In this document: piece after piece, positions 1-8,256 of the stretch
Position numbering within the stretch: the stretch's first letter is position 1
Layout of the letters: every line of letters begins with the position of its first letter
NCBI GenBank assembly: GCA_902362435.1
Contig: CABIWW010000008.1
Span: 62,001-126,000, forward strand
From: Eubacteriaceae bacterium
GTDB lineage: Bacteria; Bacillota; Clostridia; Peptostreptococcales; Anaerovoracaceae
DNA: 64,000 bases
Direction: 5' to 3'
Program-made: the position numbers and the translations under genes
The notes under the pieces: model-generated
Databases searched by the model: none
What the model was told of the DNA's origin: nothing
What the model saw: the letters and a program-made list of their open reading frames with translations, nothing else

Positions 1-2
1 TG

Positions 3-122
3 CTCCGCGAGGAGAAGCGTAAGGAGGGGATGGATACCGGATGGATCGGAGACGTGATCGTGGATCTGTGCAATGCCCCGAAGAAAAAAACAAGGGTCAT
101 GGGTGACGGTTGTGAAAGGTAG
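3..122 (+). CDS. C-terminal tail of a gene upstream of virD4 (possibly PcfB/DUF3801)
   Basis: An open frame enters from the left edge and stops with TAG at 120-122. The visible 39 residues are basic and end in a lysine/arginine-rich tail. The frame overlaps the start of the coupling-protein gene by 50 bases, which implies one transcript. In related clostridial conjugative elements the gene just before virD4 is usually the small DUF3801/PcfB relaxosome accessory protein, and the basic tail fits. This identification rests on context only, because too little of the protein is visible to recognise a domain. Confidence 0.35.
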   Translation, partial: LREEKRKEGMDTGWIGDVIVDLCNAPKKKTRVMGDGCER

Positions 123-1962
123 AGAGAAGATCATCGCGGCAGCATCCGGCATCATCCCTGCAGTGTGGCTGGCACTTCTCACAGCACCGTTCCTCAGCGG
201 AGGGCTCACGGAGATCGTATCCGGACTTCCGGATGCTCTCTGCAGCCCCTTTGCGATCACCATATGCGAAGACAGTATGAAGACGGTCTTCCTTTTTTTA
301 TGTGCCTATATGATAGGAATCGGGATCGCGATTTCTTCCGGAAGGAATTACAGGAGAGGAGAAGAGATGGGTTCGGCTGTATGGGGCGATGCCACGAAGC
401 TGGACCGGAAGTATCGTGCTGTGCCGGACACGGAAAACAAGATCCTGACACAGAACGTGCGGATCGGGCTGGACGGCAGGAAGCACAGGAGAAACCTCAA
501 CGTACTGGTGTGTGGAGGCTCCGGTTCCGGGAAGACCCGCTTCTACTGCAAACCGAACCTGATGCAGGCAAACACCTCTCTTGTGGTACTGGATCCGAAG
601 GGAGAGAACCTCAGGGCGACCGGGAACCTGCTGAAGGCAAAAGGATATGAGATCAGGGTGCTCGATCTCATCAACATGAGAAAGAGCCACTGCTACAATC
701 CATTTATCTACCTCAGGGACGACAATGATGTCCAGAGGCTGGTGACGAACCTTTTCAAGTCCACCACGCCGAAAGGTGCGACCAGCAGTGATCCGTTCTG
801 GGACACCGCTGCGCAGATGCTCCTGCTGGCACTGATCTTCTATCTGAGATATGAGGCGCCGGAGGAGGAACAGAATTTCCCGATGGTCATGGAGATGCTC
901 CGGGCAGGTGCGATCACCGATGAGGACGGCGGGGAATATACGCCCCTTGACAGACTCTTTGCAAGACTGGAGCAGAAGGATCCTGATCACATCGCTGTGA
1001 AATATTATAAGGATTATCATTCGGGGTCAGCAAAGACCCTGAAGTCGATCCAGATCACGCTGGCATCGAGACTCGAGAAGTTCAATCTGGAAGAGCTGAG
1101 GTCGCTCACCATGACGGACGAGCTGGAGCTCGAAAGGATGGGGGAGAGGAAGACTGCACTCTTCGCACTGATACCGGACAATGACACCAGCTTCAACTTT
1201 CTGGTGTCAATCCTGTACACGCAGCTTTTCCAGCAGCTGTTCTATGTGGCGGATCACAGGTATGGAGGAAGGCTGCCGGTCCATGTGCATTTCTGCATGG
1301 ACGAGTTCGCAAACGTGTCGCTCCCGGACGATTTCGACAAGATCCTTGCAGTGATGAGATCCAGAGAAGTTTCTGTGTCCATCATCCTGCAGAACATGGC
1401 GCAGCTTAAGGCACTCTTTGAGAAGCAGTGGGAAAGCATCGCAGGCAACTGTGATGTGTTCCTGTATCTGGGAGGAAATGAGCAGAGCACACATAAATAT
1501 GTCTCGGAGCTTTTGGGAAAGGAGACGATCGATACCAACAACTACAACCGGTCATACGGAAGGAACGGGAGCTATTCCACAGGGTATCAGCTCAGCGGGA
1601 GAGAGCTGCTGGATGCGGCTGAAGTCAGGATGCTCGATAACCGCTGCGCGATCCTGTTCATCAGAGGAGAACGGGCTGTAAAGGATCTGAAGTACGACAT
1701 CCTGAAGCATCCGAATGTCTGCTTCACGGAAGACGGAGGAGCAGAACCGTATCTTCACGGGAAGGTGGAATGGGACATTGCAGATATTTTTATTGAAGAA
1801 TACAGAGATACCGGCAGGGATGACATAAAAGAAAAGGACACCGACGGATCTGCACCGGAGGAGACGGGATATGAGCTCCTGTCAGAGGCGGACATCCTGA
1901 AGGAGATAGAGAAGGAGGAAAAGGAGAATGGACAGAAAGAAAACAGACAGCAGCAGGCATAG
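73..1962 (+). CDS. virD4: VirD4/TraG-type type IV coupling protein
   Basis: This 629-residue protein is the ATPase that delivers the relaxase-DNA complex to the conjugation channel at the inner membrane. Two N-terminal hydrophobic segments (about residues 20-45 and 68-88) anchor it. Walker A (GGSGSGKT) lies near residues 147-154, and the Walker B region (FCMDEFANV) near 407-415. The segment STTPKGATSSDPFWD and the late ILQNMAQL motif are typical of the TraG/VirD4 family, and the length is normal. The tail is acidic and Lys/Glu-rich. The gene overlaps its upstream neighbour by 50 bases and the downstream Maff2 gene by 35 bases, so it belongs to a single transfer operon. The first ATG at 73 is kept; it overlaps the previous frame and has no strong ribosome site of its own, which suggests translational coupling. 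Confidence 0.93.
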   Translation: MPRRKKQGSWVTVVKGREKIIAAASGIIPAVWLALLTAPFLSGGLTEIVSGLPDALCSPFAITICEDSMKTVFLFLCAYMIGIGIAISSGRNYRRGEEMGSAVWGDATKLDRKYRAVPDTENKILTQNVRIGLDGRKHRRNLNVLVCGGSGSGKTRFYCKPNLMQANTSLVVLDPKGENLRATGNLLKAKGYEIRVLDLINMRKSHCYNPFIYLRDDNDVQRLVTNLFKSTTPKGATSSDPFWDTAAQMLLLALIFYLRYEAPEEEQNFPMVMEMLRAGAITDEDGGEYTPLDRLFARLEQKDPDHIAVKYYKDYHSGSAKTLKSIQITLASRLEKFNLEELRSLTMTDELELERMGERKTALFALIPDNDTSFNFLVSILYTQLFQQLFYVADHRYGGRLPVHVHFCMDEFANVSLPDDFDKILAVMRSREVSVSIILQNMAQLKALFEKQWESIAGNCDVFLYLGGNEQSTHKYVSELLGKETIDTNNYNRSYGRNGSYSTGYQLSGRELLDAAEVRMLDNRCAILFIRGERAVKDLKYDILKHPNVCFTEDGGAEPYLHGKVEWDIADIFIEEYRDTGRDDIKEKDTDGSAPEETGYELLSEADILKEIEKEEKENGQKENRQQQA

Positions 1963-2266
1963 AAGCCTTGACAGGCGAGGCAGGATCATCTTCGCAGGAT
2001 ACGCTGCAGCGGTACTGGTCATGACGGTATCCACAGAGACCTGCTTTGCAGCGAACGATCCGCTGGCGGTGGTGAACAATCTTTCCACCTTTATTTTCAG
2101 CCTGATCCGTGCGATCGGACTGATCCTGCTGGGGTTCGGTATCGTGCAGGTGGGACTGTCGCTCAAGAGCCATGACCCGTCACAGAGAGCCAACGGGTTT
2201 CTGACCCTGGCAGGCGGCATCATCATCACGTTCACGAAAGAGATCCTGGCGCTGATCACAGGGTAG
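1928..2266 (+). CDS. Maff2-family small membrane protein of conjugative element (VirB2/TrbC-like)
   Basis: This 112-residue protein has an initial basic stretch, a signal-like hydrophobic segment ending near the AANDP motif, and two further hydrophobic helices. The core (NDPLAVVNNLSTFIFSL, LKSHDPSQRANGF) is the signature of the Maff2 family, found beside VirB6 and VirB4 genes in Firmicute ICEs. By size and topology it may be the pilin-like component of the channel, but that role is inferred. It starts inside the end of virD4. It would normally be followed at once by the VirB6-like gene; here 1.26 kb containing the RhuM gene intervenes. Confidence 0.85.
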   Translation: MDRKKTDSSRHRSLDRRGRIIFAGYAAAVLVMTVSTETCFAANDPLAVVNNLSTFIFSLIRAIGLILLGFGIVQVGLSLKSHDPSQRANGFLTLAGGIIITFTKEILALITG

Positions 2267-2344
2267 AGTCCTGAAGCAACAGGATACGGCAGTGAGAGCT
2301 GCCGGTACATGGCGAGGATCAGTAAAATGGCAGATCCGGTAAAC

Positions 2345-2369
2345 AGTGGTTGTCGCAAAATTTGCGACA
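2345..2369. promoter_or_regulatory. Palindromic 25-base copy upstream of the RhuM gene
   Basis: The core has 9-base arms TGTCGCAAA and TTTGCGACA around one A (2351-2369). The whole 25-base segment recurs without mismatch inside the RhuM coding sequence at 2644-2668. It lies 26 bases upstream of a predicted -35 box, so it could be an operator. Function is inferred. Confidence 0.5.
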
Positions 2370-2395
2370 GTTCGAATTGAGGATTGCTTTTTTTA

Positions 2396-2424
2396 TTGCC
2401 CGAACTCCAACGGGAACGTATAAT
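2396..2424 (+). promoter_or_regulatory. Predicted sigma-A promoter of the RhuM gene
   Basis: TTGCCC at 2396-2401 and TATAAT at 2419-2424 are separated by 17 bases, 38 bases before the chosen ATG. This gives the cargo gene its own promoter inside the transfer operon. Confidence 0.5.
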
Positions 2425-2461
2425 GTCAATATAGATGAATCTCGTATAGGAGAAAATGTGC

Positions 2462-3409
2462 ATGGAAAAGATAAATGAACTGGTTTTATTTGAAACGAAA
2501 GACAAGGAAATAAAACTGTCGGTTCCGCTTGAACAGGAAACTGTGTGGTTGAACAGAAACCAGATGGCCGACCTGTTCGGCAGAGATGTCAAAACGATAG
2601 GCAAACATATAAATAATGCATTGAAAGAAGAACTGGATGATGAAGTGGTTGTCGCAAAATTTGCGACAACCACTAAACATGGAGCTGTTGATGGAAAAAC
2701 GCAAACTCATATGGTGGAATACTATAACCTGGATATGATCATTTCAGTCGGGTATCGGGTGAAATCCAGACGAGGTGTGGAGTTTCGAAGATGGGCAAAC
2801 AATGTATTGAAGCAGTACATACTGCGAGGATATGCAGTAAATAATAATCGTATCACACAGTTGGGTGAGGTGATACAGGTCATGAAACGCACACAGGATG
2901 CTCTGGACAGCGGACAGGTGCTTTCGGTAATAGAAAAGTACAGCACAGCCCTTGATCTTCTGGATGCATATGATCATCAGAATATGGAAAGACCGAAAGG
3001 TAATGAGGCTGCTTATATATTGACATACGAAGAATGTAAAGAAATCATATCCAGCATGAGGTTCGGGAATGAATCTGACATTTTCGGCAAGGAGAAAGAT
3101 GATTCATTCAAAGGCAGTATCGGGAATATATATCAGTCTTTCGGAGGTGAGGATCTCTATCCGACGCTGGAAGAAAAGGCGGCTCATTTATTATACTTCA
3201 TAACAAAGAATCACAGTTTTCATGATGGAAACAAGAGGATCGCTGCGACGATATTCCTGTATTTTCTTGATAGAAACGGAGCACTGTTTGTAGATGGGAA
3301 TAAGACAATAGACGATCATACTCTGGTGGCACTTACCATCATGATCGCAGAGTCAAAACCGGAGGAAATGGAAATGATGATAACCGTCATCATGAACTGT
3401 ATGAAATAG
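2462..3409 (+). CDS. RhuM-family protein with C-terminal Fic/Doc domain
   Basis: The N-terminal part (about residues 1-110) carries the RhuM/Bro-like pattern (TVWLNRNQMADLF, VEYYNLDMIISVGYRV, GVEFRRWAN), thought to bind DNA. The C-terminal third has a Fic/Doc motif HSFHDGNKR near residues 251-259, which in the family transfers AMP or phosphate onto proteins. The conserved stretch VVAKFATTT is encoded by a long palindrome. The ATG at 2462 is preferred over 2456 because AGGAGA at 2448-2453 is then 8 bases away. The gene is AT-richer than its neighbours, has its own promoter and terminator, and splits two transfer genes, so it is cargo. No separate antitoxin is visible. Whether it acts as a toxin, a regulator or in defence is unknown. 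Confidence 0.85.
   Translation: MEKINELVLFETKDKEIKLSVPLEQETVWLNRNQMADLFGRDVKTIGKHINNALKEELDDEVVVAKFATTTKHGAVDGKTQTHMVEYYNLDMIISVGYRVKSRRGVEFRRWANNVLKQYILRGYAVNNNRITQLGEVIQVMKRTQDALDSGQVLSVIEKYSTALDLLDAYDHQNMERPKGNEAAYILTYEECKEIISSMRFGNESDIFGKEKDDSFKGSIGNIYQSFGGEDLYPTLEEKAAHLLYFITKNHSFHDGNKRIAATIFLYFLDRNGALFVDGNKTIDDHTLVALTIMIAESKPEEMEMMITVIMNCMK
2644..2674. repeat. Perfect 15-base-arm palindrome inside the RhuM gene
   Basis: The arms at 2644-2658 and 2660-2674 are perfectly complementary around a single A. The first 25 bases are identical to the upstream copy at 2345-2369. The palindrome encodes the family motif VVAKFATTT, so it is both coding and potentially structural or protein-binding. 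Confidence 0.8.
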
Positions 3410-3440
3410 AAGAAACATATGATACGGAGCTGTATTACAT

Positions 3441-3474
3441 GGCCGGAAGGATCGCACTTCCGGTCTTTTATTTT
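3441..3474 (+). terminator. Terminator behind the RhuM gene
   Basis: The hairpin has arms CCGGAAG (3443-3449) and CTTCCGG (3457-3463) and is followed by TCTTTTATTTT. It isolates the cargo gene from the downstream transfer genes. Confidence 0.65.
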
Positions 3475-3530
3475 ACCCGGAAAGGAGGAAATCGGATGAA
3501 TATCGTAGCGGAAGGAAGGAGGAGGGAGCA

Positions 3531-4367
3531 TTGTCGGACAACTGGGTCGTACAGAATCTGGAGAACACCCTGGGCACATGGAACGAGAAGCTGGCGGAGA
3601 TCTGGACGCTGCTGACGCAGTCACCGGAGAAATTCAAAGGCGGGGAGATCTGGAAGGTCATACTGAACATACACGGAGCACTGCAGGCGATCGCGATCGC
3701 ACTGCTGGTGCTCTTTTTTCTTGTGGGTGTCGTTAAGACGTGCGGTACGGTGGCGGAGCTGAAGAAGCCGGAGCATGCGGTGAAGCTCTTCATAAGGTTC
3801 GCCATCGCGAAAGGTGTCGTGACCTACGGGCTGGAACTGATGCTCGCCATCTTCAGCATCGTGCAGGGAGTGATCGAGACGATCATGAGATCGGCAGGAG
3901 TGTTCAGTTCTGACAAGGCGGTGCTCCCGAAGAAAATGATAGAGGCCATCGAGGACTGCGGATTCTTTGAGAGCATCCCGCTGTGGGCGGTGACGCTGAT
4001 CGGGAGCCTGGTGATAACCATCCTCTCGTTCATCATGATCCTGACGGTATACGGAAGGTTCTTCAAGATCTACCTGTACACGGCGATCGCACCGATCCCG
4101 CTTGCGACCTTTGCAGGGCAGCCGACGGAGCAGATCGGGAAAAGCTTTCTCAAGAGCTATGCAGGAGTGTGCCTGGAAGGAGCGATTATCATGCTTGCCT
4201 GCATCATATTCTCGAAGTTCGCTTCCTCGCCGCCTGAGATCGATGCGGATGCCACCGTGGTGTCCATGGTATGGGCATATATCGGTGAGATGGTGTTCAA
4301 TATGCTGGTCCTTGTGGGGACTGTGAAAATGGCGGACCGTCTGGTCCATGAAATGATGGGAATATAG
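3531..4367 (+). CDS. VirB6/TrbL-like integral membrane transfer protein
   Basis: This 278-residue protein has about six hydrophobic segments, the pattern of the VirB6-like inner-membrane channel component of Firmicute conjugation systems. Recognisable family stretches are WVVQNLENTL near the start, YLYTAIAPIPLATF in the middle and MADRLVHEMMGI at the end. The start is TTG at 3531 behind a strong GGAGG, because no ATG fits the N-terminal conservation. It follows the RhuM terminator by about 60 bases and precedes the DUF5688 gene by 10 bases. A neighbouring Maff2 protein is its usual partner; here the two are pushed apart by the RhuM insertion. Confidence 0.8.
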   Translation: MSDNWVVQNLENTLGTWNEKLAEIWTLLTQSPEKFKGGEIWKVILNIHGALQAIAIALLVLFFLVGVVKTCGTVAELKKPEHAVKLFIRFAIAKGVVTYGLELMLAIFSIVQGVIETIMRSAGVFSSDKAVLPKKMIEAIEDCGFFESIPLWAVTLIGSLVITILSFIMILTVYGRFFKIYLYTAIAPIPLATFAGQPTEQIGKSFLKSYAGVCLEGAIIMLACIIFSKFASSPPEIDADATVVSMVWAYIGEMVFNMLVLVGTVKMADRLVHEMMGI

Positions 4368-4377
4368 GAGGAGAGAA

Positions 4378-5337
4378 ATGGATAAGGAAAAATTCTTTGA
4401 AGAGATCACAGAAGCGGTCAAAAAAGAGATCCGTAAAGTACAGGAAGACCTGCAGGTCGAAACAGGTGAAGTGGTGAAGAACAATGACCAGAAACTTCAC
4501 GGGATCAGCCTTCGCAGACCGGGACAGGAGGCGGCTCCGACCCTGTATCTGGAGGATTGCCTGAGAGAATACGAGAACGGAAGGTCGCTGCAGCAGATCG
4601 CAGAGGCAGTGGCGGAAGCACTGAGGGGAGCTTTGCAGAAAGCACCGCAGACAGCAGATATCTCTCTGGAATATCAGGATGTCGAGAAGAAGCTGGTGTT
4701 CCAGGTCGCAGAGGCGGAGAGGAACAGAGAACGACTGAAGGATCTTGTCTACAGACCGGCTGCAAACGGGTTCGTCAAGGTGGCCTATGTGATGCTGGAG
4801 GAAGACGGGAGCGGCAATCTGTGCTTTGCGGTGACAAAGAGGATGGCGGAAGATTTCGGGTATGACGTGGAGCGTCTTCTGGATAAAGCAGATGCGAACA
4901 CGCAGCAGCGATACAGACCGGTCCTGACGGAGATGACCGACGTATTCATGGGCGGATCCTGTGCAGAGGGCGGGATCGATCCGCTCACAGAGGATTTTGG
5001 AAAGGCTGCGGACGGGATGATGTATGTCCTGACCAACGAGAGCAGTATCAATGGAGCGGGAGCACTGTTCTATCCGGATGTGCAGACGAGGATCGGCGAG
5101 ATCCTGGGGAGCAGTTATTACGTCCTGCCGTCCAGCAGGCACGAGGTCATCATCACGCCTGAGAGGAATGCTCCCGGGATCAGGGAGCTGCAGGCTCTTG
5201 TAAGAGACGTGAACAGGACGATAGTGGAGCCAAGGGATGTACTGAGCGACAGAGTGTTCCTTTTCGATCGTGAAAAGAACAGGCTGATGGAACCGGCAGC
5301 TATGGAAAGACTCACGGATGAAAGGAGCAGCAGGTAA
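4378..5337 (+). CDS. DUF5688 family protein of the transfer operon
   Basis: This soluble 319-residue protein has no membrane segment, an N-terminal helical region (KFFEEITEAVKKEIRKV), and a long alpha/beta region with the pattern FVKVAYVMLEEDGSGNL. It matches the DUF5688 family that occurs widely in clostridial ICEs and gut Firmicutes, and its function is unknown. A GGAGG site sits just before the ATG. The stop overlaps the start of prgI by one base, so it is translated in the same operon. Its place between VirB6 and PrgI is unusual, as these are often adjacent. Confidence 0.72.
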   Translation: MDKEKFFEEITEAVKKEIRKVQEDLQVETGEVVKNNDQKLHGISLRRPGQEAAPTLYLEDCLREYENGRSLQQIAEAVAEALRGALQKAPQTADISLEYQDVEKKLVFQVAEAERNRERLKDLVYRPAANGFVKVAYVMLEEDGSGNLCFAVTKRMAEDFGYDVERLLDKADANTQQRYRPVLTEMTDVFMGGSCAEGGIDPLTEDFGKAADGMMYVLTNESSINGAGALFYPDVQTRIGEILGSSYYVLPSSRHEVIITPERNAPGIRELQALVRDVNRTIVEPRDVLSDRVFLFDREKNRLMEPAAMERLTDERSSR

Positions 5338-5798
5338 TGGAAGTCAGGATCAACAAGGAGATACGGGAGTATTCAGAGAACATGTTTTTCGGACTGACAC
5401 TTCGTCAGTTCTTTTTTTCTGTCCTGGGGTGCGGTGCAGCAGTGGGGATCTATTTCCTCTGCCGTGACGTCCTGGGACTTGAGATCACGACGTGGCTCTG
5501 CGTCCTGGGCGTCGTGCCTTTTGCAGCAGTGGGGTTCCTGAGATATAACGGGATGCCTGCAGAGAAGTTCATCGCTGCCTATGTGAAAAGCAGGTTCCTG
5601 TTCCCGTCAGGGTATCTCAGCAGGCCGGAGTCTTTGTATTTCAAAGCGATGGAGGAAAGCATCGGGCTGCGCCAGGGGAGCTTTTCGAAGAAAGAGCTCC
5701 GAAGGATCAGAAGAAGGGAGAAAAAGCAGAAAAAAGCAGAGGCACGTGAAGCGAAAAAAGAAGCAGAAAGAAGAAAGAGAGGCAGAAGAAAATGTTAA
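5337..5798 (+). CDS. PrgI family (VirB3-like) transfer protein
   Basis: This 153-residue protein has two adjacent transmembrane helices (about residues 20-40 and 48-68) followed by a very basic, Lys/Arg/Glu-rich tail. The opening VRINKEIREYSENMFFGL and the ending region of the domain are characteristic of PrgI, which is encoded immediately before VirB4 in Gram-positive systems and is considered the VirB3 equivalent. It overlaps the preceding stop by one base and the VirB4 start by 7 bases, as expected for a stoichiometrically coupled pair. Confidence 0.87.
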   Translation: MEVRINKEIREYSENMFFGLTLRQFFFSVLGCGAAVGIYFLCRDVLGLEITTWLCVLGVVPFAAVGFLRYNGMPAEKFIAAYVKSRFLFPSGYLSRPESLYFKAMEESIGLRQGSFSKKELRRIRRREKKQKKAEAREAKKEAERRKRGRRKC

Positions 5799-8131
5799 AG
5801 ACACTGAGATCTATCAACAGACAGGAAAAGGACAGACTCAGGATCCCGCGCTCTGTGCAGGATCTCATCCCCATCAGGACGATCTACCCAGACGGGATCT
5901 TCGAGGTGGCACCTGGAAAGTACAGCAGATCCTACCGGTTCGATGATATCAATTATGCGGTGGCATCCGGAAGCGACAAGGACTCCATGTTCCTGAAATA
6001 CAGCGAGATCCTGAACTCTCTTGACAGCGGAGCGATATCGAAGATCACCATCAACAACAGGCGGATGGACAGAAGAGAGATCACAAGGGACATCCTGCTC
6101 CCGGCAAGAGATGACAGGCTGGATGAGTACCGGAAGGAATACAACATGATGCTCCTGTCAAAGGCACTTTCCACGACATCCATCGTGCAGGACAAGTATC
6201 TGACCATATCGGTATTCCGAAACAGTATCGAGGATGCCAGAAGTTATTTCAACCGTGTAGGCGCGGAGCTGCAGATGCATTTCAGCAGACTGGGATCAGG
6301 TCTTACGGAGCTTGATGCAGAAGAGCGGCTGAAGATCCTGTTCGGCTTTTACCGTATCGGGGAGGAGTCATCCTTCAGTTTCAGCATGGAGGATTCTGCA
6401 AAGAAGGGACACTGTTTCAAGGACTATATCTCACCGGACTATATCGAGGTGGCAGATGACTATTTCATGCTGGGTGAAAAGTATGGAAGAGTCATGTTCC
6501 TGAAGGACTATGCGGCATTTCTCAAAGACGATATCCTGACGAAGCTCACGGAGATATCCAGGGATCTGATGCTGAGTATCGATATCATCCCCATCCCTAC
6601 AGACGAGGCGGTAAGAGAAGTGGAAAACAGGATGCTGGGAGTAGAGACGAATGCTGCAAACTGGCAGAGAAGACAGAACGCCAACAACAACTTCACTGCG
6701 ATGCTCCCGTATGACATGGAGCTTCAGAGAAATGAGACAAAGGAGTTCCTTGAGGATCTGACCACGAGAGATCAGAAAATGATGTTCGCTCTGGTGACGA
6801 TCGTCCATATGGCGGATACGAAGAAGCAGCTCGATGAGGATACGGAAGCCATCAGGACCGCAGCAAGGGAGAGGATGTGTCAGCTCGCGGTGCTGAAATG
6901 GCAGCAGATGGACGGGCTGAACACGGCACTCCCCATCGGTGTAAGAAAGATAGACGTGACCAGGACATTGACCACAGAGAGCCTTGCGGTGCTGATGCCC
7001 TTCCGGGTGCAGGAGATCGCACACAGACACGGCATCTATTACGGGCAGAATGCGATCTCAAAGAATATGATCGTGGCGGACAGGGAGCAGCTGATGAACG
7101 GGAACTCCTTCATCGTCGGCGTATCGGGATCGGGGAAGTCCTTTGCAGGGAAAAACGAGATCGTGAACCTGATGCTGGCAGGCGACTGCGATGTGATCCT
7201 TCTGGATCCGGAGCGGGAGTACAGTGCTCTTGTCCGTGCCATGGGAGGTGAAGTGATCCATATCTCCGCCACCAGTCCAAACCACATCAACGCGATGGAT
7301 ATGAACCGGGAATACGGGGACGGAGCAAACCCGGTGATCCTGAAGTCGGAGTTTGTACTGTCGTTGTGCGAGCAGCTGATCGGAGGGCAGAACCTGGGTG
7401 CGAAGCAGAAGTCCATCATTGACCGGTGTACAGCAGGGATATACAGGCAGTACCAGAGCAGAGGATACGAAGGGATCCCGCCGACACTGCAGGATTTCCA
7501 TCGGGAGCTCCTGTCACAGGATGAGCCGGAGGCGAAGGAGATAGCACTTGCGATAGAGCTTTTCACGGAAGGTTCTCTCAACACCTTTGCAAAGCACACC
7601 AATGTGGACACAAACAACCGTCTCATATGCTACGACATCCTGGATCTGGGAAAGCAGCTGATGCCCATCGGCATGCTGGTGGTGCTGGACAGCATCCTGA
7701 ACCGCATCACGAAAAACAGGGCGAAGGGCAGGAAGACTTTCATCTTCATCGATGAGATCTACCTGCTCTTTCAGCATGAGTATTCGGCGAACTTCCTGTT
7801 CACGCTCTGGAAGCGTGTGAGAAAGTACGGGGCATACTGCACCGGCATCACGCAGAACGTGGAGGATCTGCTGCAGTCCCACACTGCAAGGACCATGCTT
7901 GCCAACTCGGAGTTTCTGATCATGCTGAATCAGGCACCGACAGACAGGCTGGAACTTGCGAAGCTTATCAATATCTCCAGTGAGCAGATGGATTTTATCA
8001 AAGATGTAAATCCCGGATGCGGTCTGATCAAGGTGGGAAGCGCACTGGTGCCTTTCGAGAACAGGTTCCCGAAAAACACGGAGCTTTACCGGCTCATGTC
8101 CACGAAAGTCAACGAGAAGATCTATCACTGA
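5792..8131 (+). CDS. virB4: VirB4-type conjugation ATPase
   Basis: The 779-residue hexameric ATPase powers assembly and substrate translocation of the type IV secretion channel at the cytoplasmic face. Walker A (GVSGSGKS) lies near residue 443, and Walker B (FIFIDEIYLLF) near 650. The N-terminal CagE/TrbE region begins DLIPIRTIYPDG, and the C-terminal region ends FPKNTELYRLMSTK, a family hallmark. Full length. The start overlaps prgI by 7 bases. It is the last of the overlapping transfer genes; the hydrolase gene follows after 125 bases with hairpin and repeat structure. Confidence 0.94.
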   Translation: MLKTLRSINRQEKDRLRIPRSVQDLIPIRTIYPDGIFEVAPGKYSRSYRFDDINYAVASGSDKDSMFLKYSEILNSLDSGAISKITINNRRMDRREITRDILLPARDDRLDEYRKEYNMMLLSKALSTTSIVQDKYLTISVFRNSIEDARSYFNRVGAELQMHFSRLGSGLTELDAEERLKILFGFYRIGEESSFSFSMEDSAKKGHCFKDYISPDYIEVADDYFMLGEKYGRVMFLKDYAAFLKDDILTKLTEISRDLMLSIDIIPIPTDEAVREVENRMLGVETNAANWQRRQNANNNFTAMLPYDMELQRNETKEFLEDLTTRDQKMMFALVTIVHMADTKKQLDEDTEAIRTAARERMCQLAVLKWQQMDGLNTALPIGVRKIDVTRTLTTESLAVLMPFRVQEIAHRHGIYYGQNAISKNMIVADREQLMNGNSFIVGVSGSGKSFAGKNEIVNLMLAGDCDVILLDPEREYSALVRAMGGEVIHISATSPNHINAMDMNREYGDGANPVILKSEFVLSLCEQLIGGQNLGAKQKSIIDRCTAGIYRQYQSRGYEGIPPTLQDFHRELLSQDEPEAKEIALAIELFTEGSLNTFAKHTNVDTNNRLICYDILDLGKQLMPIGMLVVLDSILNRITKNRAKGRKTFIFIDEIYLLFQHEYSANFLFTLWKRVRKYGAYCTGITQNVEDLLQSHTARTMLANSEFLIMLNQAPTDRLELAKLINISSEQMDFIKDVNPGCGLIKVGSALVPFENRFPKNTELYRLMSTKVNEKIYH

Positions 8132-8138
8132 GGCGGGC

Positions 8139-8157
8139 GGGATGCGTTAAGCATCCC
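8139..8157 (+). other. Hairpin after virB4
   Basis: GGGATGC and GCATCCC flank the loop GTTAA. There is no T-run directly after, so it may protect or process the mRNA rather than terminate it. Confidence 0.45.
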
Positions 8158-8168
8158 GGATACATGCA

Positions 8169-8227
8169 AACATTTCTTATTTTCGTGAAAAACAGCAATA
8201 AAACATTTCTCGTTTTCGGGAAAACAG
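8169..8227 (+). repeat. Two imperfect 26-base direct repeats before the cell-wall hydrolase gene
   Basis: AACATTTCTTATTTTC at 8169 recurs as AACATTTCTCGTTTTC at 8202, each followed by G(T/G)GAAAA and ACAG. The period is 33 bases. They lie in the 125-base gap upstream of the hydrolase start. The role is unknown; a protein-binding site or RNA-level control is possible. Confidence 0.5.
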
Positions 8228-8256
8228 ACACAGAAACGACAGAAAGGAGTGATCGG

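Noticed and set aside
298..1020. Long minus-strand ORF opposite virD4
   Set aside because: Shadow of the coding strand of a clear VirD4 gene; no domain and no start signal.
8017..8256. N-terminal extension of the cell-wall hydrolase overlapping virB4
   Set aside because: Overlaps virB4 by more than 100 bases and has no ribosome site; ATG 8257 has a strong one.
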